Below, piece by piece: positions 48,323-59,162 of a stretch of 64,000 bases of DNA. Under the pieces are notes generated by a model, which saw only the letters and a list, made by a program, of their open reading frames with translations, made no database searches and was not told the origin of the DNA. Source of the stretch: Protopterus annectens (Eukaryota; Chordata; Ceratodontiformes; Protopteridae). Numbering within the stretch: position 1 is the first letter of the stretch; each line of letters opens with the position of its first letter. Both the position numbers and the translations under genes were made by a program. The stretch is from NCBI RefSeq assembly GCF_019279795.1, contig NC_056743.1, positions 631,040,993 to 631,104,992 on the forward strand. Reading direction: 5' to 3'.

Positions 48323-50275
48323 TCATTTAATCAAGGTGGAAATAAACCCCCCCAGTTTAACAATCCATTTTTTCTCTTTGGTGTCAAGAATGGAATGCCA
48401 CCCCACATTGCTGGATTTATTCCCTTTCATGATATCTATTACCATAAAACTGAACTTGCCTGATGAATGTTTTAGACAATGTTTATATAAAGCACTACTT
48501 AGTTTTTTGTTCTTCATATCACTGGTATTCTCAGAAATTCTCAATCTTAGTGGTTGTGAGGTTTGCCCTATATAAAAAGAGCCACAACTGCATGGTGCTA
48601 GATATATCAGCCATTCAGTACTGCAATTGGCAAAAAAATTAATGTCATAAACTGTACCACAGTTCTTGCTTGTAAATTGTTTGGATTTAAAAACCTTATT
48701 GCAGTGAATGCAATGTCCACATGGGTAGCATCCTGTAAGCACCTCATGCGATAGAGTAGTTTGAACCTCATGAGATGGTGTCCTGGAATGTGAATGTTTA
48801 TAATGATCGAAATGGGAAGCAAGATTTCTCCCTTTACGAAATGAAAACTGGCATCTGTCTGGTAGAATGTTAGTAAGGTTGTGATCACTCTGTAGAATAT
48901 CCCAGTGTCTCTGTACACTGTTGATTAATAAAGCAGAATTCCTCACATAAGTTGTCACTAGTCTAATGGGTGCCAAGCTTTGCTGCTCCCGCTGTTTATA
49001 GGTCAAAAGGTCTTCCCTCTTAAGTGTATTTGCTCAGTTGCTGGCCTGAAGAACATGTCCCATCTGATATCCCTGGTCCTTAAACCTGTGAGTCAGATCC
49101 TGCCTATATTCCTGAAAGGTGGAATCTTTGGAGCAGATGTGTCTCATTCTAATATATTGGGATTTGGGGATATTTTTAGCTATATGTGGGCAGATGAAAG
49201 CTGGCTGCATGGAGGAGGGTATTATATTGGGGCTGCTTCTGGAAAACTTCCGTACCCAAAGTATGATCTGGTTTTCTGGAGATAGAAACATCAAGAAAAG
49301 TAATGATGTTTGGATCAAAATTGACCGTGAAGTGTAGTCCCCATTTGTTTTCATTTAGATAGTCAAATTCCACCAAATATTCCACATCCAACCTCCATAC
49401 CATCCAGCAATCATCCAAATATCACCTCCAATAGTCTATTTCCATCAGGTACAAGTTATGGCATGCATCATAGATAAGTTGTTCTTCAATGAAAGCCATA
49501 AAAAGGTTAGCATAAATGGGAGCAAAAGATGCCCCCATAGCCTTACCCTTTATTTGCCAATAACATGTGTCTTGATAAAAAAAGACATTATTAGTTAGGA
49601 CATGTTCTGTCAGGCCTAACAAAAAAGTATTGAACCCTGGCTGGTATAATTCAGATTTATACAGCCAGTATTCAATGGCCTCCAACCCAGTGGCATGAGG
49701 GATGTTTGTGTAAAGAGCACTAACATCTAGAGTGCACATTAGCCATTTTTGCTCAAGATGGGTTTCAAAATGATTTTTAGAAATTCTGTGGTGTCCTGTA
49801 TGCATGATTGGCCCACCACAATACAGGTTTAAGATATTTTGTAAGAAACAATGACAGTGGTTCAGTGATAGAGCCTCTTCCAGACACAATTGGTCTCCCA
49901 GGTGGTTTAACAGGGTCCTTATGTATTTTGGGCAAAAAGTAAATATACTGACTCATAGGGTCTTTAATAGTGAGATGTTGCATAACCTTATCAGCAATAA
50001 TGCCTTCTTTCCTAGCTAATGACAAAAATTAATCTATCTGTTTTTTTAACCTAAAAGTGGGGTCCAGAGGCATTTCCAAATAGTAACACCTTCTTGAAGT
50101 TATCTTTTGGCTTCAGAATCATATTGTAGCCAATTCATTACCACTACAGCCCCACCTTTATCAGCAGAGAGAATGAAAATGTCTTTGTTATTCTGTAATT
50201 CAGTTAATACTTCCCTTTCTATTTTTGAGAGATTATTTGGTTTGTAGGTAATTTCACTCCTGTTATAGTGTAGAT
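48323..50275 (-). pseudogene. PLE-B2 RT and GIY-YIG region
   Basis: The C-terminal frame (49006-48323) is intact for 227 residues: HWDILQSDHNLTNILPDRCQ, CGHCIHCNKVF (zinc-type CxxC motifs of the linker), EWLIYLAPCSCGSFYIGQTS (GIY-YIG signature) and RISENTSDMKNKK. RT motifs upstream: SADKGGAVVVMN, YFLPKIHKDPVKPPGRPIVS, TLDVSALYTNIPHATGLEAI (catalytic Asp) and GKAMGASFAPIYANLFMAF. Just before YLDDCWM the codon for Arg in B1 is TGA (WR*YLDD, near 49424), so the palm is cut. B2 is the best copy of the family B endonuclease in the window. Confidence 0.85.
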
Positions 50276-51024
50276 AGTCCCTCAAAACCTACACCACCAA
50301 AACACAAACATAGAAACACAAAACACACACCTACAATCACGGAGGATCTCAATAAAAACCTGCCCAAGCATCAGGGACATCCAAAGCATAAACGTAAGCA
50401 AACTCCACCCCCAATACAACCCAAATGACACATAGCTCACAAACTCAGTGTGCCACTCAACCACAGCCCATAAGGCATAACAACGTACCCAACACTCTAG
50501 TCATAGGTGACTCTATAGTCAGGCACACTGATGTTCCACTCACTAGACTAAACAAGGAGAAAGTTACTGTCAGCTGCCTGTCAGGTGCCAGGATCTGCCA
50601 CATAATGCATGCACTCAGGTCACTCCACAATAAGTACAAATATGACACTGTCATTGTCCATGTTGGAGTGAATGACTTGAGACGTACCTCTCTGGACTAC
50701 ATGAAAAGAGACATGGAGGAGCTCTCCGATCTTGTATCCCAAGCAGGTATGACCCTAACCCTGAGTAGTATCCTGCCATCACCCAGAATGATACCACAGT
50801 ACAAGGACAAAATGATTGACTTCAACAATTGGCTAAGCTTCAGGTGTCATTCTAAGGGGATCCAGTATTTGTCTGCCTGAGACGGCATGAACGACAGACC
50901 ACGATGCTTTGCCAGAGATGGCCTGCACCTGTCGCCCTTAGGATTCCGGATACTGGCTAAGGCTCTTGCCACCCCTATAGTGCCTTTTTTAAGCAAGGTT
51001 CAAATCACAAATTCACTACCATAA
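50276..51024 (+). pseudogene. CR1-beta ORF1 (C-terminal part, SGNH esterase domain)
   Basis: Retains LVIGDSIVRHTDVPL, CLSGARICHI, VHVGVNDLRRTS and, after an in-frame TGA at 50878 (TGG in CR1-alpha), FARDGLHLSPLGFRI and the stop at 51022-51024. All SGNH blocks are visible. The T TTT TTA heptamer is at 50985-50991. Confidence 0.85.
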
Positions 51025-53850
51025 AAGGTACAAGCAAGCAAAATCTGAGGGTAATGCTACTCAATGCTCGAAGTCTAAACCTCAAAATGCACTCACTCGA
51101 GGCACTTCTTAAAATGGAGAACATTGACATCTTTGCAGTGACAGAGACCCGGTTCAAAGCTCCAGAGAGCACCCCTGCATTACCAGGCTACAATTCATAC
51201 CACACCTTTCGGCCACCTAACCCAGAACGAAGCACTATAGGTGGAGGCGTGTCCATATTCATTAAGGATATCCACACCTCCAGGCTAGTTGCACAGCATA
51301 ATTCATCCGAGATTATCCAAGTGCAACTAACTCTGGGCAAGACCGCAATCCAAATTGTAGCTTGCTACAGACCCCCCACCATGCCCCAGGATTCACACTC
51401 CTCATTTCTTGATACACTGGAAAGTATTAGGGTACAACCCAACACCCTAACAATGGGTGATTTCAACTACCCCACCATTAACTGGGAAAACTACTCATGT
51501 ACCAACTCTTTTGCTCAACATTTTCTAGAATTCATAAATTCCAATGCCTTGGATCAACTTATTCACACCCTCACCAGGGGAAGCAATATCCTAGACCTGG
51601 TCATTGCCAACATGGGAAACCGGTGTTCCACACCAGAGGTCAATTCCTCGTGGTCAGATCCGAGCACAAGTTAATCAGCCTAGACATTCACATCCCACCC
51701 TCACCCCCAATTAGGGAAACCATCGTAAAAAACTTTTCCAAAGCCAACTTCACACTTCTTAAGACAGAAGTGGCAAACTTCATGACACCCATGCAGAAGG
51801 ACAGTATAGGTATGACTGCCAAATCCTACACAAATGCACTTTATAAGCACTTACACAAGTGCATGGATCATGCTATCCCTAATAGAACCAAGATGTTATC
51901 CTCCAAAAAAGGAAGCCAATCTGGTGGTCCTCTGCCATAAACAAACTCTACAACAGAAGAAAGAAACTGTTGCAAAAAAGAGTAAAATCCCATGACTGGA
52001 GGAACTCCCTGGTCAACCTCAGTAAGAAGCTGAGATCCCTCATAAAATCCTCCAAAGCTAGTTATGAAAACAAAATTGCCACTGACTCTAAAGACAACCA
52101 CAAAGCATTCTATAGCTATGTCAAGAATCTAAATGGGAACACTCAGATCTGCTCTGAGTTACAGCACAATGGCACTAAATATACAGAACTAACTGATATT
52201 GCCAACATCCTAGCAGATAGGTTCAGTGCTAACTTTACCCCCCTCTCACCCCCTAGAGGGCCCATCTCTATACCGGAATAATGCAAAGTTCCTATAATCA
52301 TGGCTGCACAGGTAAAAAACACACTCTCCAAAGCCAAGAACACAGCATCCATGGGACCTGACAATATCCCAGGCTGCATTCTACACGAACTACAAAATGA
52401 ACTGGCACCCTACCTAAGTACCATGTTCAATCATAGCCTCACCTCACGTTTTGTACCCACTGAATGGTGCACCGCAACGGTTATCCCACTCCACAAAGGG
52501 GGAGCCATGACGGACCCTGGGAACTACCACCCCATTAGCCTGACGAGCCTGGTCTGCAAGGCCATGGAAGATATCATTGTGGAACTCATAACCAAAGACA
52601 TTGGTAATCTCCAAAATCTGGACCCTACCCAGTTTGGATTTGTAAAAGGCAGATCATGTCTACTAAACCTGATTGACTTCTTTGTAGCAGTCACCAAAGC
52701 CATAGATGAGGGTAAAATGGTTCACACAGCTTATCTAGATCCTGCCAAGGCTATCAAATCCATCCCCCACTCTGGAATTATAGATAAGCTCACTAAACTA
52801 GGTATAAATCCCTATGTCACAAGATGGGCTGCCAACTGGCTCAAGGACAGAACCCACACTGTGAAAGTAGCGGATTCCAAATCCGACATCAGACCAGTGA
52901 CAAGTGGAGTACCACAGGGTTCAGTCCTGGGTCCTCTCCTGTTTGCTATCTACTTCTCTGAAGTGCAGGCCAACACAGAAGGTCTTTGGCTAACAAAGTT
53001 TGCAGATGACTGCAAACTAGGAGCCATAATCGAAACTCCTAACGATGTGGACAAACTACAAAAGGGCCTCACTGAGACAGATACCTGGTGTCAAAGCCAT
53101 GGCCTGAAGCTCAATGCCAAAAAGTGTATTGTCATCCCCTTTGGTAAACACTCTGTACCCATGAAATACCACATAGCTGGTAGTCTTCTTAATGCCGAAA
53201 ATGTGATAAGAGACCTTAGGACACAGGTGGACAGTAGTCTCTCCTTTGATAATCACATCGCCACAGTGGTCAGGAAATCCTTCCACGTGGCTCATCTCAT
53301 CACAAAAGGATTCTCATCCAGAATAAAAGAGGTCATTGTTCCCCTCTACTCATCACTCATTAGACCCATTATAGAGTACAACGCCCCTTTTGGTATGTAC
53401 CTCACAAGACATCGACAGCAACTGGAAAGACCACAGAAATACCTCACAAAGAGGATTACTGGCCTCAAACAGATGCCCTATGTAGACCGCCTCAAAAAAC
53501 GACAGCTTTACTCCATCGCATATCGCCTACTCAGGGGCGATCTCTGCCTAACATACAACGCTAAGTCAAACCCAGAGCTGTTGGACATGCTCCACTTAAA
53601 GAAATCCCAATCCCTCCGAGCTACATGCTCTAGGGACCTAAGCCTTGTCACCACAATAAACAGAACATGCTGGAGGGATAGATTCCTGTCCCAGAGACTT
53701 CCCATACTCTGGAACAGACTACCTATCTATGTCAAACAGAGCTCCTCATTAGCACTCTTCAAGAAAAATCTTGATGATTGGATGGGAAATGGGAAATTCA
53801 CCCCGGGGATCACTTCTGTGGCTCTGCTCAACAGTGGCACAGTAAAATAA
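50991..53850 (+). pseudogene. CR1-beta ORF2 (endonuclease-RT), few lesions
   Basis: Endonuclease: MLLNARSLNLKMHSLEALLK (51054), TETRFKAPE, GGGVSIFIKDIHTS, MGDFNYPTINWENY (intact GDFN) and ILDLVIANMGN. A 1-nt loss near 51647 shifts frame before the SDH motif, and a short A-run (51905) shifts again. After TAA at 52279 (GAA in alpha) an unbroken 516-residue frame (52300-53850) carries the full [42 protein letters not shown] (block A altered: AKAI for AKAF), [22 protein letters not shown] with catalytic FADD, and the C-terminal domain. Only three or four changes separate it from a full ORF2, consistent with its young position in the nest. Confidence 0.88.
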
Positions 53851-53949
53851 TTTTTTTGGGTGGCGAAAGCCAGGGTACATTTTTTGGCTAGGCTTGTATG
53901 GACCCTAGGGCCGATAGCCTAGTACCTACCTATGAACCTATGAACCTAT

Positions 53950-55049
53950 GAACACTACTTTGAAATGAATGCACTGTGAGATTCATAGGAGGCATATACT
54001 TGGATTTATGATAAGTAAATACATTTTCAACACCAAAATCAGTAGAGTCATCAAAATGTAATCTGAGGTTTATTAGTCTACAAAATGACATTACATCCTG
54101 TGCTAAAAAGATCCTCAGTAATGAGAAAACCAGGAATAAAACTAAGACCTTTATTGAGAAGATCAATTTGTGTAGTAGACAAACTTACATCAGAGATATT
54201 CAAAACATTATTTTGATTTATGTCCGAGTTATTCATTTCAGAAGCCCATCTATGTTGTTTATTTCTTGAATGTTTTTTTTTCCTGCTCTCTTCTATTTTG
54301 GCCTAACGGGGCCGAACTATATGCCCTCTTGGGGGTAGATGAGTCTGGTGTATGTTGCATGTCTGTATCTGTGTATGAAGATAAATCCTCAGTAGATGAT
54401 CCTATGTCTATAGGTTGTTTTTTAAGGATAGACCTTGGTCGTTTCCTTTTGGGAGTACTGGTTTGTGCTTATTGGAATATGACCTGTTTGCTAATGCTAA
54501 AAGGGTTACCAAGCTGATAATCTGTTTTGTCCCTCTGGAATTTTTTGACCTTCCTGTTTTTCAATTGTTGTTCAAGACCAGATAGGTCTTTGGCTAGTTT
54601 ATTCAAAGTCGTAGTAAAGAAGGGTTGGCCTTCATATGTCTGTGTATCAGAACATAGCTTAGTAACTTCACAAATTTCATGATCAATGACTCTATCATGA
54701 AATTTGGCCAGGGCCTCAATGCAACCCATAGTTGCTTTTTGTTGGATGTCTGCCCATTGTTTGTTCAGCTCTTTATCCGCCTCACTGACTAATGGTTGTG
54801 TTCTAATACGTAGTCTCCTAGGTATAATCCCTTTAGCCATGTAGGCTTTAAAGAGTTTGGAATGCTAGACATGAGACCTGAGAGATCTCATGCTCTTTTG
54901 TAATTTATCAAAACATAAACCACAACTGGACTCTGGACCTAGGGATGTACCACTTGGTTTGGTTCATCATTGGTTGAGGTTCCCAATCCAAACACCCCCA
55001 AATCCTCCCTGTCATCTGACAAACCAGATATCAATTTTGTTAATTCCAT
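53950..55049 (-). pseudogene. PLE-B2 N-terminal region
   Basis: Minus strand from 55049: MELTKLISGLSDDREDLGVF-like start, a stop soon after, then MAKGIIPRRLRIRTQPLVSE, KWADIQQKATMG-like, FHDRVIDHEICEVTKLCSDT and KKFQRDKTDYQLGNPFSI. A basic linker follows with STPKRKRPRSILKKQPIDIG and DSSTPKRAYSSAPLGQN, then NISDVSLSTTQIDLLNKGLS. Two STPKR repeats and clustered Lys/Arg look like a nuclear localisation region. The LLNKGLSFIPGF motif just before the RT is shared with B1. The frame breaks at the CR1-beta insertion. Confidence 0.78.
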
Positions 55050-55321
55050 AATGGTGTTATGTTCTACTTGTACAAATTTTTATATATTTATATTCACTAG
55101 GTATTAATATAGATAAACCAACAAACCTATAAAGACTAGTTTCTTGTTCCTTGGAAACTTACTATTATTACACTCAATAAATTGTCAAGAGATAATTTGA
55201 TGACAATATTAGCTCTTGCAGGATATAATAGCAATACTAAGCCACATATGTTGGTCCAATTTGTATTCCTTAGAAACTTATTATTATTCCCTTGATAAAT
55301 TATCAAGAGATAATTTGGTGG

Positions 55322-58300
55322 CTCTATTGTTGTCTTGTCCAATAACAGGCAGCAATCCACTTGTATTAATAGGACCACCCAATATTGGCCTATAAATGCC
55401 TCTCATGCATTTTCCTATAACCTCCTTACTTATCTTATCCAAAAATTCATTGGGGTATCCCCTTTTAAGAAACAAATTCATTATAAACTCAACTTCATCC
55501 AAAAGGTCACAGTCCAGGCTAACCATTCTGGCCACCCTCAGCAGTTGTCCCTTGACTATTGACTTTTTTTGATGTGTGGGGTGCCAACTACTAAATTCTA
55601 AATAAGAATTTTAAAAAGTGAGTTTTCTGTAAATTTTGGAACATAATATTCCCTTATTATTGTCCCAGATCAAATCCACATCTAGGTAAGATATTTGCTC
55701 TTTACTATAATAATATGTAAATCGCAAAAATTCCACTGTGTTGTTAATATAAATCAAGAATTCATTAAGCTGTCATTCAGTATCCTTCCACAACACAAAC
55801 AAGTTATCTAAAAACCTAGTATAATGTAAAACATTCAACCAATATACACTATTCATCAAGTACACCTGTTCCCAAAAGGACATGATGAGATTTGCAAAAA
55901 TGGGTGCACATGCTGCCTCCATTGATACTCCAGTTAACTGCTTAAAATACTGACCCTCAAAATGAATATAATTGTTACTCAGAACAATATCCATGAGGGC
56001 AATCATTTGGTTAATCGAGTCTTGATCATATATACCCGTCTTAAGCAACTGTTTTTCCAGCCATTGCAACACCTCATCATGTGGTATAATGAAAAAAAGT
56101 TAAACACATCAATAGTAACCATTATCACACCAGGAGATATATTCATTTTTTCCAATTTCTCCAAAAAATGCCACGAATCCTTAGTAATGTATGCAAATTT
56201 TGTTAAACCTTTTTGCATACTATAATCTAAAAATTTACTAATGAAACATGTTTTTGATCTTTGGCCATCCGCAATTGGGCGAAATTTCAAATTAAATAAG
56301 CCCTTGTGAATTTTTGGTATTCCAAAAATATTGGGTACCATGGGGTGTTCATTTTTCATATATTTATATTCATCCAAGCTTATCTGGCCCTGAAATAACA
56401 TATCATCCAGGGCTAAATCAATCTTCCGATAGGTTATATGAATCTCATTTAAGGAACTCTCATCATAAGTTCCATCCATTAACAAATTAATTTTATCTAA
56501 ATAATCACTTTTATTCATCAACACCACCCCACTCCCCATATCCAGTTGCATTATACGCACTGTTTTATCATTAATAAAATCTTTTAAGAGTTTTTCTTCC
56601 TTCATGGTCATATTACTACCATAATCTATATATGGATGTTTATATAGTTGCCTAATTTCTTTCTCACATATTTTTTCATATACATGTATAACATTATTTA
56701 AAGGTGGATAAAAATACTTGGTTTACTTAGTCTACATTCTCCTATTTCACTAGTGCCCTCATGTCCATTAAACCAAATTTTTAGGTTTAACTTACGTGTA
56801 AAGCACTTTAAATCAATTAATGTATCAGCCACATTCCCCCTTCTTGACCCTTTGCCAAAAGGTTTGCATGATAAACACCCACTATTTTTGTGGAATAGTT
56901 GTAAATCTTAAAATCATTTTCGCGATTGTTAATAACAATACATGGCTCACTACCTTCATCACTATTTTCCATATTTTCCACATATTGGGCCAACAAAAAA
57001 TCAGAATTATCACCATTTACAAAATACTCAACACTGTCTACCTTAGTTTCATCAATGTCATTTAAATATTTCTCGTTGGCATTGAAACCTTTACCTTCAA
57101 TGGATATATTTGGCTCCATATTGTCATTTACAAAATGTGGATCTGTTTCCATAAAATCACCCATTATGGACATGGATAAAATATCAACCGGGCCTTCAAC
57201 ATTAAAATAGCATACATTGCTGTCCCCAATAGACCCCTCTACTTCCATTTCAACGTCTTTGCTCATGTCTAATACATTTAAAACACTTAAAACATTTAAA
57301 TCATTTAGGCCATTTAAATCCTTTGCTATATCAGCGGTTGCCCCACTCGGGGAGTTCCCAAGTGCCACTGTACTAGTACATAAATCAATCCTTTCCGACT
57401 CATAAGATTTTTTATCACACATTTCACTTACTTTAAAAAAATTAGCTATAGCAATGTCCATTAGTTCATCACCTATTAATTCCTGTTCTTTGCTTTCTAC
57501 AATAAACGCCCCAATTTCCATTGCCACTTAATTGCTTGTATCAAATACATTTGAAACATTTAAAACATCTAAATCATGTTCAATGTCCATGGTTGTCCCA
57601 CTCAGGGAGCTCCTAAACGCTACAGTATTAAAACATAACTCAGTCATTTCCGGCTCACAAGATTTTTTACATGTATTACTTACTTCAAAAAAGCTGGCTG
57701 CAGCAATGTCCATTAGTTGGTCAGCTGTTAAATCCTGTTCCTCATCTTTTTCGGCCACACTCCTTGCTTTACATAGTTCCTGTAACTGTTTTCCGAAAAA
57801 TGGGACTGTTGATTTTTCCTTTGTCACCTCTCTGAAACTCTCACACCATCGGCTAAAGTAGAAGAACATTGAGAATTCCAATGCTGCTCTCTATGTAACC
57901 TCAGCGCTGATGTCACTTGCTCTGCCCCATTCAGCTCACCATTGGCTCCTTCTCTGTTATCATCTTCCTGGTTACCCAGGGAAAGCGGATATACTCTTTT
58001 TTTATTATATTCATTAATTTCCCTTTTTAATTTATTTTGTTTGCACAAAAAAATGCCACTACATATATTATCAACGTTTTGAAGTACACTCACATAATTC
58101 ACCCGATGCCGTTCATGCTCTAAATCTGTTTGTATTGATTTATTTAAATGTCCCAAGTCACTGCATCGGGTTTCCAAAACCTGGTTATTATATTTAACCA
58201 TTAGCTGCATCAGTTCAATACCCGTTCGATTGAATAATAAATGGAGCTCATTCAAAAACTCATCATTTCCCTCCACTCCATTTGGGTACCTTCATAGCCG

Positions 58301-58771
58301 TAAACCTCAAGGAACCTGCCCCAGCTCTATATTCTTCTGCAAGTACGCATTCTCCATCTGTAGTTTTTTATATATCAACAAGTCTTTTTCAAAGGACTTC
58401 AGTTTTTCAGCTATAGTAAAAGGTTGATGTTGATTCTTATCCTGACTACCATTTCCCATATGGAAGTCAAAATTATTTTTCTTCCAGATATCTCCAACTC
58501 CTTCAGTTTTATCACTTTCATTAGTTATTAACCATTCTCTTTCTCCTATGGGGCCATTTAAGCCCCCCTTGGTTATATTAGCAGATTGCAGTCTCTGGAT
58601 AATCTGGGTTGGCTGGGTTAAAGGAAACCCCAGACTTCCAAAGATATTATTTACTGCTGGTGCATCATTTTTGTCCATCAACGTTTGCATTTGTGCAATA
58701 TGTACTGCCAGCTGCTGATTAATTTTCTGTAATAAATCCAATACTTCTCCATTAGTAGCTGAAGATTCCAT
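55322..58771 (-). pseudogene. PLE-A1 polyprotein: long N-terminal region and RT
   Basis: Likely ATG at 58771 (MESSATNGEVLDLLQKINQQ), a coiled-coil-prone start with a second helical stretch, FEKDLLIYKKLQMENAYLQK. Next NELHLLFNRTGIELMQLMV, then two homologous acidic modules (57800-57528 and about 57500-57240) each with a (D)ELMDIA-A-FF-VS core. RT: KLLKDFINDKTVRIMQLD, VVLMNKSDYLDKI, IFGIPKIHKGLFNLKFRPIA, TIDVFNFFSLYH (block with catalytic Asp), APIFANLIMSFWE and TRFLDNLFVLWKD. The catalytic pair is L-D-N here but L-D-D in A2, so this copy has lost an active-site residue. Sequence ends at 55322, 25 bases short of where 42652 resumes. The roughly 900-residue N-terminal part is long for a PLE. Confidence 0.82.
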
Positions 58772-59160
58772 AGTGCTATGCAAGGCAACCAACACAGGAA
58801 CAACAGTATAGACCAACTTCAGAACACTTCTGCTCAGCACAGGGACCACAGCCACAGACCAAGTAAAAAGATTTAATGAATGGGTTTAGCGCTTTTTTCC
58901 CCTGATAGGGACTTCCTTAGAACAACATACATTAATTTACCCAGCTCTTAAATACACTTAAATTAATTAATTACATAATTACATAAATTAGCAAATGATA
59001 TACTAATACATTTCATTTAAAAACATTTAAAAAATGCTATATGTGTGTGCACATATAAATACAAATACATGAACTTTAATGCACTTATAAAAAATGTCAA
59101 ACAAAAACATATATTTTAACCTAATAAATGTTTTCACTTAAAAATACATGCTATATTGGT
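58772..59160 (-). mobile_element. PLE-A1 upstream pLTR (3' end of a preceding unit plus 5' UTR)
   Basis: Minus strand from 59160: ACCAATATAGCATGTATT and onward matches the last 320 bases of A2 (62784-63100), including the hammerhead-like block, CTTGGTCTGTGGCTGTGGTCC and GTGCTG. It then runs without a break into AGCAGAAGTGTTCTGAAG and the A1 start codon. This is the tandem pseudo-LTR arrangement of PLEs: the 3' end of one unit directly precedes the 5' end of the next. The preceding unit is truncated at 59160, where inverted A2 begins. Confidence 0.8.
58873..58935 (-). ncRNA. Hammerhead-like motif in the PLE-A1 pLTR (decayed core)
   Basis: Same layout as 62997-63059, but the core reads CTAAGGA and AAAA replaces AGAAA before GCGCTA. 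TTAATGTATG and CATTCATTAA still pair nine of ten. Position upstream of the coding region matches pLTR-borne ribozymes of other PLEs. Confidence 0.42.
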
Positions 59161-59162
59161 AA

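Larger units (their letters stand above)
50276..53949 (+). mobile_element. CR1-type LINE, 5'-truncated (CR1-beta)
   Basis: It starts inside ORF1 at the base equivalent to about 2191 of CR1-alpha and ends in the CCTATGAACCTATGAACCTATGAAC tail. It sits within PLE-B2 in the opposite orientation. No target-site duplication is seen; about 7 bases of target are missing instead. 5' truncation and absence of TSDs are normal for CR1. As the innermost insertion it is the youngest element of the nest. Confidence 0.9.
48122..55321 (-). mobile_element. Penelope-like element B2, 5'-truncated and split by CR1-beta
   Basis: Same family as B1. The 3' end is at 48122; coding runs to 50275, is interrupted by CR1-beta (50276-53949), resumes at 53950 and ends in the 5' region at 55321, where PLE-A1 sequence begins. 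Comparison with B1 at 44663-44700 shows about 7 bases (CTTTGAG) missing at the CR1 insertion point. Confidence 0.82.
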
